Below are positions 35,775 to 49,814 of a stretch of DNA of 64,000 nucleotides, piece after piece (positions within the stretch are counted from its first letter, which is position 1; each line of letters opens with the position of its first letter). The DNA is from Scatophagus argus. Taxonomy: Eukaryota; Chordata; Actinopteri; Scatophagidae. A program made the position numbers and the translations under genes. The notes beneath the pieces were generated by a model, which ran no database searches, was not told the DNA's origin, and saw only the letters and a list, made by a program, of their open reading frames with translations. Location of the stretch: NCBI RefSeq assembly GCF_020382885.2, contig NC_058510.1:2947362-3011361 (forward strand), read 5' to 3'.

Positions 35775-38700
35775 CTGAAACAAAATCCACAGTCTCTGAT
35801 TGGCATTACAAGTTATAATAACAACACCATGTATATTAGACATTATACTGGATTTGTGGGTGCTTCATTCTGAAAAGGCAGCTCTCTGTCTCCCTTTTGT
35901 TTGCAGTATTTCAGCTGGTAATCTTGCATGAATAACCTGCTTATCAGATAAGACTGGTGTTAATTATATCCTTTAATAACTCTGAACAAATTCTATGAAA
36001 AAGCAGAGAATTTTTTGATAAAATGAAAGATAAATTAGTGCCAGATTTATCCTTTAATAGCATTATAACCATAAAGCTGTCATTACAGCAGTGATAGAGC
36101 AACTTCTTCCTTCTGCTTGACAGAAACAAAAGCAGGAGCAAAAGCACACAAATATTGACTGTTCAGTCAAACTTCAAGTCTGCCGAAGGCGATTTGCACA
36201 TTGTACAAAAATATTTGGCTACAAGATGAGAAAATAAGCTCTGATATCTCCAACTATGCTGAGTATGTGTAGACACCGCAAGGAGTAATGCAGAGGACAG
36301 CAACTTTACAGACTTAAAAAAATCTTTCCTTATCACAAAGAGTAGTCATCTGCATCTGAATTGCTTCACTTTATCTTGGCTTACATTTGTGAGGTCATTC
36401 AGTGGGGGACGCCTGGGTTGTGGTCAAGGTGTTCTTGGACCTTGTGGGACTAGTATTTAATGCTGACTGGAGCAGCTAGTGAAGAGTAAACGTGAACTAA
36501 AGCTTGGTCACTCACTGTGTGGCATGCCACAGCGATCAAAGGGCTCCTCATGGCAGTCGTGACAGAAACCATGTGATCAATGACACCTTCGTCCTCAGGG
36601 TTGGTGACATTCGCGATGTTGAACACCTGCCGCACCGTGTCAGACAGCCGCTTCAGGCAGCCGCGGGGCTCCTGGGCTTTGGCCACCAGGGACTTAAGTG
36701 GGGGCCACTCTAGACTGGGAGAGCAAATTTGACATTAATACACTGCACTCTGTGGGGTTTACTCTTCAACATCATAAAATAAGTCTCTCAAGGCTATTTC
36801 TGTGTTTTTATGTGGCTTAATGCACGTTTATTGTATTTTCTGTACTGAGGGAGTACAGTTGCCTCGTCCCGCAATGTACTCTTCTCCCTCTGTCATGAAT
36901 CAATGGCCACTAACACTGACCCTCGTTTTATCTACCACACATCTTTTCACCTCCTGTGCATGTAAATCCCCTGCGGCAAAGAAAAAAATGCAGAGTAAAA
37001 GAGCTGAGTTGTCAGACCAGACCTGTCCAGAAATGATTATAAGGAGATGACCTGTGCCCAAAAATGCTACAAATTCTAGTCAGAATTATTTATTTTCTAC
37101 AAAGCCGGCTGGCAGGGATAGACAGTCTTCATAATCGGTTGTGGAATTGTTCAAGGGATGAGCTAGTGAAAAGAACTTGTAAAATAACTCAGTACCTTGA
37201 GGCAAAGCATTGCATCATCACCACATATGTTTCTGTAGCATAACTGTGTAACATAAACTAGTCTGTAATGTTTTCTCTATACATGAAATTCCATCTGCCT
37301 TCTATCTAATCCTTTAAATACTGCAGTGCAGTATTCAATTCTTCGAGACAGAGATACTGAGAAAACTCTGAGCTTACCTGTATGTGTCACTGTACTGATG
37401 GGGGCAGGGCCGCTCCGTCAGGCGTGACATTGCCCATACAGTTTCGTAACGGCCCGTAAATAAGGCCCACTCCCTCGCGGTCAAGTTGCGGCCAAAGTCA
37501 CGGGCATTCAGGGAAGCTCCTGGTGGATGCCACAAAGAAGGTCAAAGATGTCAACATAAGGACACAGCAGAAGGTGGATGCATAAAGATGTGAGTTTAAA
37601 GATGAGGAGGATAAGTTAGAAAGAGTTGCAGTGAGTGAAGTGAATTAAAGATTTTGGTCTAGACCTGCTCTAATTGGAAAGTGTCATGAGATGACTTTTG
37701 CTGTGAATTGGCCCTGCATAAATAAACTGAATTGAACTGAAGTGAAAAGGAAAGCAAAGAAATGACTGAAGAGTTAAACATTTGTGTTGTGGCTCTAACT
37801 CTTGCAGAACCAGCTGATAGATAAGTGCAAATAGTAGCCAAAATAAACATGTTGAAAAGTTAATCTCAAGGAGTCATTTTATCGTTCAAATAAAATCCCA
37901 ACAATGAAACCTGTTTTGATGATTTGGTATCAGAACTCTCCATTAGTTTCACAGTAAAAGGAGAATAATCGTCTAACAGCGGCGGTCTGGATCACAGCCA
38001 AAACTCATTCAAAGTGTCCATCTGTCCAACAGTTTTCTGAAAATCTGTTCACAGTTTTCTGCTGCCCTGATGCAGATACAGTAATGGCAAAATAAACATG
38101 TTTTGTAATCAGTGAGACATTTTTGGTTGTGTCTGCGTATGAAAATCCACACATTTCCTCCTTCCAGGTTGATGTAGAGGTTTTGCACCTCACCTGCCAT
38201 CATGAGCGAGCGCACACATTCCACCCTGCCCTGCATGGCGGCTTTCATCAGAGCAGTGAAGCCATGGCAGTTTCTCCTCTCGATGTCCAGCCCGGCGTAG
38301 TAGTTGAGCAGGTAGTTTGTGATTGTTATGTGGCCTTTGAGAACAGAGAGACAGTCACAACATACACAGTAATCATGACGTTGGACTGGATGAAAGATGA
38401 GCTGCCCTTTTCATATTTCGGACGGGGAAAATCCACATCCATACGGCTGGTCCTTATTTGCTTTCACACACACTCGTCGCTTCTCTTTCAAAAAATACAA
38501 CAAGTCTTTTTCATGCTCATCTGTGTGTGTTCATCTGTGTTAGCATTAGTGCCAAGCTGTGTGTGTGTGTGTATATGCATCTGTCCATGCATGTGCTCAA
38601 CAGCACTGTGAACCAGCCTGTCAGTGTGTGTGTGTGTCTGCTGTGTCCTCTCGTGTGTGTTACCTGCTTGAGCGGCAGTGATGAGAGCTGTGTTCCCCTC

Positions 38701-41088
38701 GCTGTCCTGCCAGTTGACATCCAGATAGGGACACTGAGACAGCGCTATGACCACGTCCACGTAGCCTTGATAGCATGCAACCAGCAGCCCTATCTGAAGC
38801 AAAAAGTGACAGGGGAGGAGACAGGAGTTAAAAGACGAGGAGGAGGGAGAGGGAAGGTGGAATCAGCAAAAATGTTCCTGAAAAAGAAATTGCCAAAGGA
38901 GATAAAGTAAAACTGCAGTAAAGTGCTGACATGGGGAAAGTGGTGAAAAAAATGTGATCACGGCAGTGTCAGGAGGAATCCACAAGACCCGAGGATCTTC
39001 ATGCATCTTTCAAAACTAATACCCCCAAATAAATATGACAACTTGACGACTGAAGCGTCTTGAAGTCGGCGGAAAAACTGGCAGCCTCTTTGTGTCTGAT
39101 GTTCTGGTGTACCTTTGTGTTTATGTGCGCCTGTGTGTGTGTGTTCAAGCCTTTGAAGGGTGTGTGGACATATGTGTAAACGTTAGTCTGTGAGTCTTGG
39201 AGAAACTCCTGCAAAAAGTTGGGTGCTTTCTGGAAGGTGCACACCTCATCTGCCAAGACAAACAAGTTTAACCACAAGAGAGGGAGGAGGGACGGTGGGG
39301 ATGGAGGAGGGGTCGGGGGTGCGAGCAGAACTCAGGAACATAGAGTTCTCACCTGACATACCGTATACACGCCGTGTTTACACATTTATATGAATTATTC
39401 AAGTCAGAAAGGAATGGCTTTGAGCACACGTGGATAAATGCCCATTTGGATTCTTTTCAAATTTGTCATTATGAGTATACGATGCAAGTAATGTGATGAG
39501 AAACACTTTTAAGGTAGGCCGTTGCATCTCTCCATCACTCACACGGCACAAAACTAAATAATACGAATGGGCTTTGCATCCGCAGGTTCACGAGCATAAC
39601 TTCAGAAGCCGAAACTGTCGGAAAACCTGAATTTGCAACCAACTCAAACAAACAGCAAAGCGTTGTACATAAGGACCTGTTAATTGGCGAGCATTGAGAG
39701 ACTCTACAGGGACTCTTCATTAGTGTGTTATTAAAGCCAGGTGTGCTGCAAAGGTCAACCAGTCAGACCTACTGCATGTTAAATCACGCATAAACAGAGC
39801 ATGCATCGGCTGCAAAACAAATCTGTATTCCACTCCACGTACCTGCTGAGACTAACCGAGACGTAGTATAGTGTGTTCATTTTCAGCTTTAAAGGATTTC
39901 GCAATTAATGCTTGAGATTAAACCACCTTTGCTAAATTGAGGGCGAAAGTCAGCTGATTAAAACATTTGCAGAATCAGCTGTACCCTCCCAGCTGCTGTG
40001 AAAACTCACTGCAGAACAGACTGATGTATAAAACACCATCAAACTAAATTTGTGCATATCTAATACCACATGAGTATTAGTTCTGTGCCACAAAACAGAC
40101 TTTGGAGAAATCAGTCCAAACTTCACTGGCAAAAGTTTTACAGTGCCATGTAAATTGTTACAGTTTGTACAAGTTTGACATTCCTCGAGTAGATTGATTT
40201 GTGAACTGGCTCCTGATGTTCTCTTCATGAGCCAACTCATAAAAACTATGTGTTACTTTGCACCTCTTGGCACGATGCGTTTTAAGTCCAAGTTCCCAAG
40301 CACACTGTGTTACTCCAGTATTTTATTCATTCAAACTCTGGTATGGACATGATCAAAAGTTCTGTCTCGCTGCAGTGAACAGACACAATGACTAAAGACT
40401 GGTACAGCGAGGGCCTGGAGGTTTATACAAAACTTGTGCCAACCTCCCCACTATCTGCCATCCACCCACACACACGATACTGACAGTTTGTGTGAAAGGA
40501 TAAGAGTTATATGTGCATCTCCACATACATAACTCTAAAAAAATGTCACCACTCAAGTCCAAGTCAAACATGCAAAATGTTTACACTTTACTATATAAAT
40601 CCTACCCTCTTATCCTCGATTTAACCAGCATGGAGACCATGTGAGCACAGTGTCACCTCAGCATGTGACGAATCAAAACAGACCCAAAACATATGTCAGG
40701 CTGGTAAATCCTAGAATTGCAGCTGTGTGAGTAGGATGGCCCCACCACTGCATTTATTTGTGTTAATCAGACTCAACACATAGTTTCGGATAAAGAAACA
40801 ACAGCTAAGCTTTTGGCCCAGTTAAAACAGAGCGTTGCAGCCTTTACAGTACATGTGTGGCAGTTGTTTTCTCACCTTTTGGCTAAAACAAGCCAGGCAG
40901 TCAGCCAGCTGGAGATGTGCTCACATTAGACTTGTCAGTCCTGACAGTTTTAAGGGGAAAAGGTGCAGCGAGGTCTTGTGGAGTAAATGGTGGATTGTCT
41001 GAAGAAGTTCACTTACACTGGCACAGCTCCAGATAGCTCTGTCTCTGCACATGGAGAGCTTGTCTTTGTCTGTCTCTCGCTTTCTCAA

Positions 41089-41120
<32 letters not shown>

Positions 41121-44016
41121 TGTTGGCAACCCTCCAGCCTCGCTATGATGTACTTTAGCAGCATGCCCTGCAGCACGTCTGGAGCAATCTCAGTCGTCTA
41201 ACGATGTCCTATTTTCTCCGTGAACTTTTCTCACACACAGCATTTGACTTATCGTTTACAGCTTTCTCCCAGGCTCTGGCTCTCTACTCAGCTCATCCCG
41301 ATCACACACGCAAGAATGTTTGTGACATCTACTGGGCTCTGAAGCACTTCATCAGTGGCTGCTGCGATTCTTGGTGACTGAAGAAGCTGAGACGAGAGCG
41401 CCAGTGAGTTGCAAGCACAAGCATACGACAGCAGAGGCAAACATGACTCAAGAAATGGAAATCATGTGCTACATATTATTATCCACTCAGCGGCTAACAC
41501 TGAGGCTGAAGGGATAAAAATAACAACACTACCAGGTAACTCAGTGAGCCCGAAACAATCAGGAGAGAGAGGTACTGCCAGGGATGGACGATGAGTGTGT
41601 GTGTGTGTGAGACACAGTGACATGTATGGAGAGACTCTGAGCATGACTGAGGTTCAGATCGTCGTTTGCTGAGGGTTGTGTTTCTTGTGTGTAGGCCAAA
41701 TGACATGCGCAGTACAGAAATTTCAAAGCTTTTCACAACTTGATGGTGATGGATGTCGACACATTTCCTCCCCTGACTGTGAATCTCCTCTGTTCCATTA
41801 CACTGGACGGATTTTTACCCCTGGAGTTAACACACACATTTTCTTTTAAAATATAATAAGTAGTAAAAGTGAGGGTTGAACTCAAACCCAAATGCCCTGT
41901 AATGTGAAGTATGTGGCCTCCCGCTAAATGACAAGCCAGATGTGATACTACAGGAGAGTAGGATGCTATTTTATGTTTGTGCATGTATAGGGCCTATAAA
42001 TGTGACATATGAGATGACAGGTTCAGCCTGAGCTCTTCCTGTTCAAATGGAGTCATATAGTAAACTATTTCTTTGTGCCAAATAGATAACAGTCAAACTA
42101 CATCATCAGTCAGTACCAAGAAGACAAGCCGACTGAAGCACATCAGTATCAGAGGTGCAGTCACCGCATGAAAACAAATAAAATATACATTTTGTTTTCA
42201 CAAGGACAATTTTGACTAAATAAGTACACGTGACACAAAGCAGTATGGCTGAAATAGCAAAAATGCATTTTAACTTCAGCTGAACTTTAACTAAAGCTTG
42301 CATTTGCAATCAAGGTTAGTGAGTTCTGATGCACTTCGATACGCAAACACACACAAAAAGTAATTACAGTCAACTTATTATTAGCCCATACAGACACATA
42401 TACACAGACAAACAGACAAAGACAAACACACACACACACACACAAAGTAATCTGGGGAAGATCCAGAGCTAGGAATAGAAAGGCTTAGCCGTATCAGTCA
42501 GCAACAGAGCGATAGAGTGGTGGAGGGAGAGAGACGGAGCTCAGTGTCGTCACTTAATGTGAGAATGCTATAACAACCGGCTTCAACCACGATGACACAA
42601 TATCCAACGTAACCCTAAAAATCCCTTGTACACTTTGAATAAATTCGGGTTTCCCAGCTTGCTGTTCAACTGTGTTATTAATAACATCTTAATCAAAACA
42701 CATAAAGCAGACCTGAGTGCACGTTTGTGCTCGTAGCAGATTGACTGCAGCTGCTACTCAGATGAAAGACAATGCAGGATATTCAACTTCACAGATACTG
42801 TAACTAACTTGTAACCAATTATCACTTTACAGTTTTTGCTTAGAATAGGTTTTAAAATTGCTGCAAATAATCAGCTTCATCATGTACACAAAAAACAACT
42901 AGAATCTTCCCAAACAAGCAGAAACCTGTTTAATCTCCCCCACAATCTCTGGTGTTGGCCTTCAACTGCAATCTTACTCCTGCAAATCATAACCTGCATC
43001 TCTGCAGCCTGCATAAACCAAAACATCACTTTTGTATTTTACAGTAAACCAAGAACACAAACACACACACACACACACACACAGGCCATCACAGACACTA
43101 TTGTACTGGGTCATGTTTCTCTCAACAGGCTCCCTGTTAACCGTCTTTCTGTCTGCATCTGAGCGTGCATGTGGCTGCGTCAAATCAAATGTGTATGACC
43201 GTCACTTTGATTTTTCCACTCGTCTATACTTGCTAGGAGCATCACTGCTACCATCTGTAGAGGCCAGTTTCTGCCTCTCTCCCTGACTGTGCCTCATTTA
43301 GTCTGCCCGCCGTTCGGCCCAGTGGTCGATCTGCGTGTTGGTCAGCTGAGCTTTCTGCCTGTCTGACACTCTGATGTTAACTGGTGCCTGCAAAATACTG
43401 TATGTGTCCTTGTTCTTCACCTGATTTCACCCTATTTGGAAAATTTGATCATCTTGTAGAGGAGTGAGAGAGTGTGTGTGTGCGTGTGTGTATGAGAGAT
43501 AGAAAACAAATGAGCACGATGGCCTCATTTACGGTGATTGGATTCTGTGTGTGTGTGTGTGTGTGTGTTTTCATGTCCTAAACAGGGTCAGAGATGCCTG
43601 AGGACATTGATATATTAATGTGATACAAACACACACACACACACACACATATCTCTGAATAGTCAACATTCAGAAGAGATGGCCCTGATGTTTATTGACT
43701 TGCATTCATTTTTCTACTTTTTGCACAAAGCTAATAGTTTGCTGAAATCTCATCTAGCACCTCAGTCACAGTCACTACACTGACAATGCAGAGGTCTTGA
43801 CACTGACAACAGAAATAATCACTAATTACATACAATAATTACATACACAAACTTGAATGTGGCCGACATGATGGCTTGCATGTTCGGCACTGACACTGTG
43901 TTTGAATTACACGTGGCCTGTCCCTCCTCGTCTTCTGAGGGTACACGGGATGGCAACGTTTGATTTAATTGCCTTTCAAAGGCCCAGCTGTGACTGGATT
44001 ATTACACCAACTTTTC

Positions 44017-44048
<32 letters not shown>

Positions 44049-47000
44049 TTAATAATGATTGCTTAAGTTTCATTTTGAAAGTTCTGATTTTTCCTGTTAT
44101 GTCACAGCAGTTCCTTTATACCAAATGTGGCTTCAGGCTATTGGACTTGTTTTTCCATCCTCTCTACGTCTTATCCTTTAGCCATCTATTTTGTCTACGC
44201 GAGGGATTGCTGGATTAACTTTTTATCATGAAACCTCTTTCTTGACCGTATTAATGTGATGTAATTGATTCCGGCCTTGTGCTGTGCCCCATGGTACCAA
44301 ACTCTACCTTTTCTGCTTGCCACAACATGTCAAACTGCACATATCTCGTATCTCATGGTACCCACATGCTTTAATAACTGATACAACGCTCTGTGCAGTA
44401 GGTAGTGAATGTACTAACTGGGCTACCATTAATCACAGGCTCAGGGCTAATCTCCTGTGTTGGCAGATATTCACCTTGCTGTACAACCTTTATGCAAAAC
44501 TACTGGGCTGACCCCAACATCTGACCTCAGAAAACAGGCAACACATTCTTATCTGTGCACTGGGCAAATGTGGGCTCTTTTCTGCACTTTTAGAGTCTAT
44601 TTAGCTCTTCAGCACAGTCTGCTAAATATTTACAAAGCCATCTTTTTGGTCCCACCTGTTTAATCCACTTTAAGTACAAAAGAGACATATATATTTATTA
44701 TTTATTTGAATTAGTTCCTACATGAAGCTGCTCACAATAAGATCTGTGAATCATCTTAAGTAAAGTCATGATTTCTGGAAAGAAACATTACTGCTTTTCA
44801 AGTGCGTTTTTTTGGTTCTTTTTAGCATCACAAGTGAAGTGCCATCTTGTCCCATTATATTCATGAAAAGACGGACGTCTCTACCGCCGATATCTCCCAA
44901 ACTCAGCAACTCACACCAAAACAGTCCAGACGGATAAAAAAATTTCACTACAGGTAAAGACGATGAAAAATAAGTATTTTTGATGTGTCCCTTTAACAAC
45001 TCTACTGACATGAACTGCTGGTGAGACAAAGGGAAAATGTCCAAGCCTGTTGTGTAACACTCCTCTTTGTCTTGCACACCACATTATCAAGCTGTGTGCT
45101 ATAATTAGGATGTTGACATCTGTGTTCAAATGCTGAACACACAAACACACACTAACTAACTAGCTTAACAGATTCATGTAATCGTGTGTTTCCAAGAAAT
45201 GGCTTGCCTAACCTGTATTGTGTCTGGGTATGTGCACGAGGTCAGGTGGAATAGCAAAGCAAATGCAAATGAATTATCACACATCCTGATTATCGATACA
45301 AACCACTGACTGCATGTACAGATCAATGACATGACATGAGACATGAGAGCTTCCCAGAGGTGAAGCCAAAACAAAACATCCCCCCCCCGGTGGCTGGCTG
45401 CAGTACAGCTCGTAAGCCCCTTCATGTTAGCCAATGGGACATGGGCCAAATTAAAATTTCAAAGTACATGTTCACTAGTTTTTCCCCAGAGATGGTTTTC
45501 GTTATTTTAGGCAGTTCTTATCACACTGATGTATGTTCAAGTCTTCATTTTTCTGATCAGTTTGGCTTTACTATAAAAAGGGGGTGAAACATGCTCCTGA
45601 CTGGGTCAGGTGGGTGTATGGGCAGGAACGTGCAACTATGCAACTCCACAGCCTGATCACTACTGCACAGACTCTGGCTCCACATGATGTCATCAGAACA
45701 AGACAGCAAACTTTAAACTGCAAACTGTTTGTTTTTCACACACACAATCATACAATGCAGGTGTGTGTTTTCACCTTTGGTAAAATCTACTGCTGTGTTT
45801 CTACTCTTCCTCCCCATGAAGCAAGGAGTGAGAGGTGGTGAGAGATATATGGACCAGTGAAAGAGTAGAAGAGACACAGACAGATGGGAGTAGCCTGGAG
45901 GTTAGAGACACATATCTGTGACATCAGCTCAGTACTATGAGAACTCAGCTGAGAAGGATGTAAAATAATAAAACATATCTCTCTCTTAGCAAATACAAGT
46001 TAGTTGCCTGTGATCAAGGCACTGCCCCCCAAGTGTCTCTACTGGAGCACTTTGCCAGCGGTAGAAACATTTACAGTATGTGCGGGTATAACAGTTTTCT
46101 GACAGTAAGAAAAAGGTGCTTTGCCAGCTCCTGTTGGGATAAAATGGGAGAACTTAAAACAACAGTACATAAAAAGCACGTGATTCCTGTTCAGCATAGG
46201 GCCTGTTGCCAATTCAATTACTATTTGTCAAATGTCCAGATGAATGAAAAGTAATCCATTGTTCTGTCATTATGGATTCATCTCTTTGCTCTGGGCTGCA
46301 GTTCTTTGGCAGGAGTGAAGTGATACACAAGGCATAACGGCATGCACACCCTGCCCGCACTGCAGATAACACTCCTAATGAGCAGGAACACGTCTGAGAA
46401 ATTAATAATAAATTAGCTTCAGTGAAAAATTTACACTTTTTCCTATAATTTAAAGTCAGAAAACTGAATCTGTAAATAATCAGCCAACAGGCACTGCTAC
46501 TTAGCTATTGTGGAATCCATGTTAAAATGCATGTTGGGTCATTAGCATGACTGCTCTCAGAGACAGTAACGCCATCATCTCATTGGTGGAAAATGTGTTT
46601 ACCCACGGCCTCCCACAGAGCCAATCCAAATCTGGAAATACAATAAATGTAGTCACATGTACGCTCACATATGAATGCACCTGGATTGTGGACGGTGTGT
46701 TCTGCTAACTGAGAGAGACTTTTGTGTCTTTATAAAGGCTGAGGTTCCTCACACCGACCTGTTAGAATACCAGTATGATATTAAATAATGATCTCAGGAT
46801 AAAACTGTTGGCTCATCATGAAAATAAAGCTACAGCAAGAATGATGCAAAGATTTAAAATGTGGCATTTTCAAGTGAACTGGTGAGAAAAAGTCCATTCA
46901 ACTCACATGTACCTTTCAATCAATACCACACAAAGATTTGTTAATTAATTGATTCGTGTAATTCATGTAAGAACTTAAGTTCCGCACTGTGCCAAGCTCA

Positions 47001-47756
47001 GGCACCTCAGCAGCCACCAAATCTGTGAAATGTGAGACTTCTGAACAGAACCTGTTGCACAGAGAGACAGGAGGCTGATCATCACTGTCTGAGGATGGAC
47101 TTCAGATTTCGTATTAATACACAGAAAATCAAGAATTAACAAAACGTGTTATTAAATTATGTAGGCTAACTAATATCTCTTGTGCTCTGTAATTCAACAC
47201 AGCCTTGTCCTCCACCATCTGCTATGAGAGACGGTGACAAAGAGGACTCAAAGAAGGCCTTTCAGCTACTTGTAAGAAGTTACTCAGAGTGGTCCTGTTG
47301 TGTGCTCCATACCCTGTTATTCCTGTCCTTCTCCTTGACCTCCTCCTCCTTCACTCCATGCCGTATCATTAATCGGACGATAGTCGCGTTGTTGGTGCAG
47401 CACGCCTGGAAAAAAGACAGCGGCTGCGGGCTTTCCGGGGACGGCGTGCGCTCCGAGTCCGCGAACACATCATCCGGCGGGTAGAAGGAGTCGTCCGACG
47501 TGATGCTCCGACAATCTTCCAAGTCCTCGAAGTCAACTTCTTCGAATTCCTCATCGTCTTCCTCCCCGTCGCCGTCGTCTTCATCGTCCTCATCGCAGGA
47601 GCTCAGGTAGTCCTCGTCAGAGTTGGACGGCGGCTCCACGGCTAAGGTCGGGTAAACTTGGGTGATGTTGCCCCCGACTTTTTGCTGCTGTTGGAGCTGT
47701 TTGAGCCGGACAGACGAAGCGCCTCCTCCATCTCTGTCGTCTGTGATCAGCACCAT
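35229..47756 (-). CDS. ankrd33b: Ankyrin repeat domain-containing protein 33B
   Basis: Six coding exons on -: 47313-47756, 38664-38793, 38194-38334, 37378-37519, 36516-36714 and 35229-35774. They join to 1602 nt (533 residues) with all phases consistent. Residues 47-80 are strongly acidic, followed by [13 protein letters not shown], which is shared with human ANKRD33B. Ankyrin repeats span about 112-280 ([42 protein letters not shown]). The C-terminal part is basic and ends in [18 protein letters not shown] and KRK. Human ANKRD33B is 494 residues. The relative ANKRD33 (Panky) is a photoreceptor cofactor that damps CRX-driven genes; a similar role here is inference. The start is the only upstream ATG in frame and lies in a CpG-rich region. 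Confidence 0.95.
36516..36714 (-). CDS. ankrd33b: ankrd33b coding exon 5
   Basis: 199 bases: [10 protein letters not shown] through [13 protein letters not shown] and [14 protein letters not shown] to ACHT. Matches the human region EDGGVLDHMV. Donor ACA|gtgagt. Confidence 0.92.
37378..37519 (-). CDS. ankrd33b: ankrd33b coding exon 4
   Basis: 142 bases: [10 protein letters not shown] to SDTY; the last ankyrin unit with REWALFTGR. Donor ACAG|gtaagc. Confidence 0.92.
38194..38334 (-). CDS. ankrd33b: ankrd33b coding exon 3
   Basis: 141 bases: [10 protein letters not shown] through [12 protein letters not shown] to MMAG; the third and fourth ankyrin repeats. Donor GCAG|gtgagg. Confidence 0.93.
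38664..38793 (-). CDS. ankrd33b: ankrd33b coding exon 2
   Basis: 43 codons plus one base, [10 protein letters not shown] to ALITAAQA. Acceptor gcttcag, donor GCAG|gtaacacacac. Confidence 0.93.
38803..47302 (-). other. ankrd33b intron 1
   Basis: An intron of 8.5 kb without any exon I can support. Holds CA/GT repeats at about 41091-41120, 43055-43083, 43539-43569 and 43627-43649 and an AATGAT-type run at 44021-44055. No repeat family otherwise recognised. Confidence 0.6.
47313..47756 (-). CDS. ankrd33b: ankrd33b coding exon 1
   Basis: 148 codons, phase-0 donor AACAGG|gtatgg. Contains a QQQQ stretch, a run of Asp/Glu and the start of the first ankyrin helix pair. Confidence 0.92.
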
Positions 47757-48195
47757 CTAACCCCCGAGCCTTGGGCACTGTCCCCGGGGCAGAGTGCAGC
47801 CTGGAACGCGGGGCGCGGGCATGGGACTGGCTGTCTCTCCGGACAAGAGCGGAACCAAACTACTCCACCTCCAAAAAAGTCACTTACACCTCCAACTAGC
47901 GCTTAAATTAATGAAACTCTTCGAGCTGTGGTAGGTCACCTACCATTCAAGCATATTAGGCGTGCAGTTACCCGCCAGTCACCTCCGGAGAGTTGTTGAA
48001 ACTGCGCCCATCTGCGCCGTGAACGTCCCACGAAGTGCGCCCTCAAAGCGAAACCACGTTGTAGCTGCAGTTACCCGGATCCGGAGCACAACAATGGAAA
48101 TACGACAGTTAGTTACAAAGAGAAAGTGGAAGCAGAAAGTAAAACTGCTGCATGTAGGACGGAGAGAGACAGCAGGCTGTTAACCTACAGTCGCC

Positions 48196-48206
48196 TAATC
48201 CGATTA
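48196..48206. promoter_or_regulatory. Palindromic OTX/CRX-type dimer site
   Basis: TAATCCGATTA is the inverted pair of TAATCC half-sites preferred by K50 paired-class homeodomains (OTX, CRX). It is 440 bases before the ankrd33b ATG. Confidence 0.4.
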
Positions 48207-48246
48207 GATGGGACTAGGATCTCCCTCCCTCTCTCTCTGTCTATCG

Positions 48247-48249
<3 letters not shown>

Positions 48250-48279
<30 letters not shown>
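48250..48279. repeat. (GT)15 microsatellite
   Basis: Uninterrupted GT run in the ankrd33b upstream region. Confidence 0.95.
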
Positions 48280-48282
<3 letters not shown>

Positions 48283-48300
48283 ACAAGAGATTAATTCAAC

Positions 48301-49703
48301 TCTCAGCTACTACTCGTGAAACATGGATGTTCTAAGAATATTCACGCACGGCTCGCCTGTACGTTTGCAGTTCAGTTTAAAATACACACTTTCTCTGCAT
48401 CCTACAGACCTTTAAGTAAGATGAGAGAAGAAAGTCTTACGTGTGACTTCCTCCCTATTGCTTTCACGCAACAAACACTGCAAAAGTCACACTTCTGTAT
48501 GCTCGTTGTCTGTCATGATATGTTGGGCAAATAGTTTCTGTGGCTTTCATGTGATATTCAAATAAATAAATAAACAAGAACCTGATGCTCCACTCCTTTT
48601 AGAAACCCCCCTCCATGACTACTGATATGTGGTACTTTACATCTGATTCATAAAGCTTGGGGAAAACCAGCTCTGAAGTTCCACCTTACGGTGAGTCATT
48701 TGATTTGAGAATCAATAAGCTGTTGTTTTACTGTAAACCAAAAGGGATTCAAACAGTTAAAAACTAAAGAGAGACAGATGAAGCAGGTAAAGTTATGAAA
48801 GTGAGTCTGACATGCCGATTACGTTTCCCCTGATTGTATTAAGATCATATTTTGACTGGGAGATTTTACACCCAGCCTCAGTGTGTTGTGTTCAGCAGAA
48901 TCTCGTTTTCTTGGCCTCCAGCCTGCTGAGATGATCGACACGTAGACTGGCCTCTGTTACTGTGGAGAGAGTTGGACTTGTGTTCATGCGTGTGTGTAAC
49001 CAGTTTCAAATTCATACTAATCTGTAGGAAAGGAATTTTTTTTTTTTTTTTAGTTTAGAAGAAAAAGAACAACAGCAGGGGCTTCACCACAGAGAGTGAG
49101 CAAAACCGTGACCGAAACAATGTGTAAAAAATAACTTTGGTGGCCAAACAGTAACCCCAGAACAGGGAAGTAAAACTGTAAGGTGTCAAGATTGTACTGG
49201 AATAAAAGACTTTCAAAGTAATGCATGGAATATAAATTCATTATCAAACAGTTGGTGTCATTACAATTAGATATCATGTTCATATTGATCCTTTTCTCGA
49301 TGTGCTGGGCTGCTTTGGGCTTCACCCGTGAATGTGGAGGACCTTGCTATTACATGATAAAGCAGAACCAAGAGGTTACACCAACACACAGTACACATTT
49401 GACCTCTGCATCCTGTTTTGATGTTAAAATATCTTTTACATAAGTAGCTGTTTTCATCATGCACTAAAAGTTAGCACCACAAACAGGCTAAAGTGAGAAG
49501 AGATTAGAATAATTTGCTGTTTCCGGATGTACGTGGTGTCCGCCTGCGTACAGAACCTGTACATCCTGTTAATGACACAACCAGATTTATAGACATGATC
49601 CATTTTTCTCTCAACAATTAATAACAGCAGTTCACTGACATCACCTGCTGTGGAAAAAACGAGTGCATAACAGTCCCAGTGTGGACCCATTACTGTTCTA
49701 CCT
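48301..49703. other. Non-coding stretch
   Basis: AT-rich, with a T-run near 49037-49052. No exon, repeat family or RNA gene recognised. It may contain the 3' UTR of the unrecognised gene on - that stops at 49704. Confidence 0.5.
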
Positions 49704-49814
49704 TCATCTACCCCCAGCTGAGAGCTCTGCTGTGCTCTCCTGTGGCTCCTCCATCTCTATGGCATCAGGCTGCTGCTGCTGCTGCTGCTGCATGGCTGAC
49801 AGTCGGCGGAGGAA
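49704..49814 (-). CDS. Unrecognised gene, last exon with polyQ
   Basis: 36 codons and TGA. FLRRLSAM, then seven CAG codons, then an acidic MEEPQES stretch. Acceptor is atctctggaag. Confidence 0.45.
   Translation of the reverse strand, partial: FLRRLSAMQQQQQQQPDAIEMEEPQESTAELSAGGR

Larger units (their letters stand above)
47757..48300 (-). promoter_or_regulatory. ankrd33b promoter region
   Basis: The 250 bases before the start codon are GC- and CpG-rich, with no TATA box. Further upstream are a palindromic TAATCCGATTA (48196-48206) and a GT repeat (48250-48279). Confidence 0.45.

Noticed and set aside
35355..35873. 172-codon ORF on + over ankrd33b exon 6
   Set aside because: It is antisense to a well-supported exon with a strong codon pattern on -, has no similarity I recognise, and is rich in the residues expected from reading an Arg/Ser-rich exon backwards.
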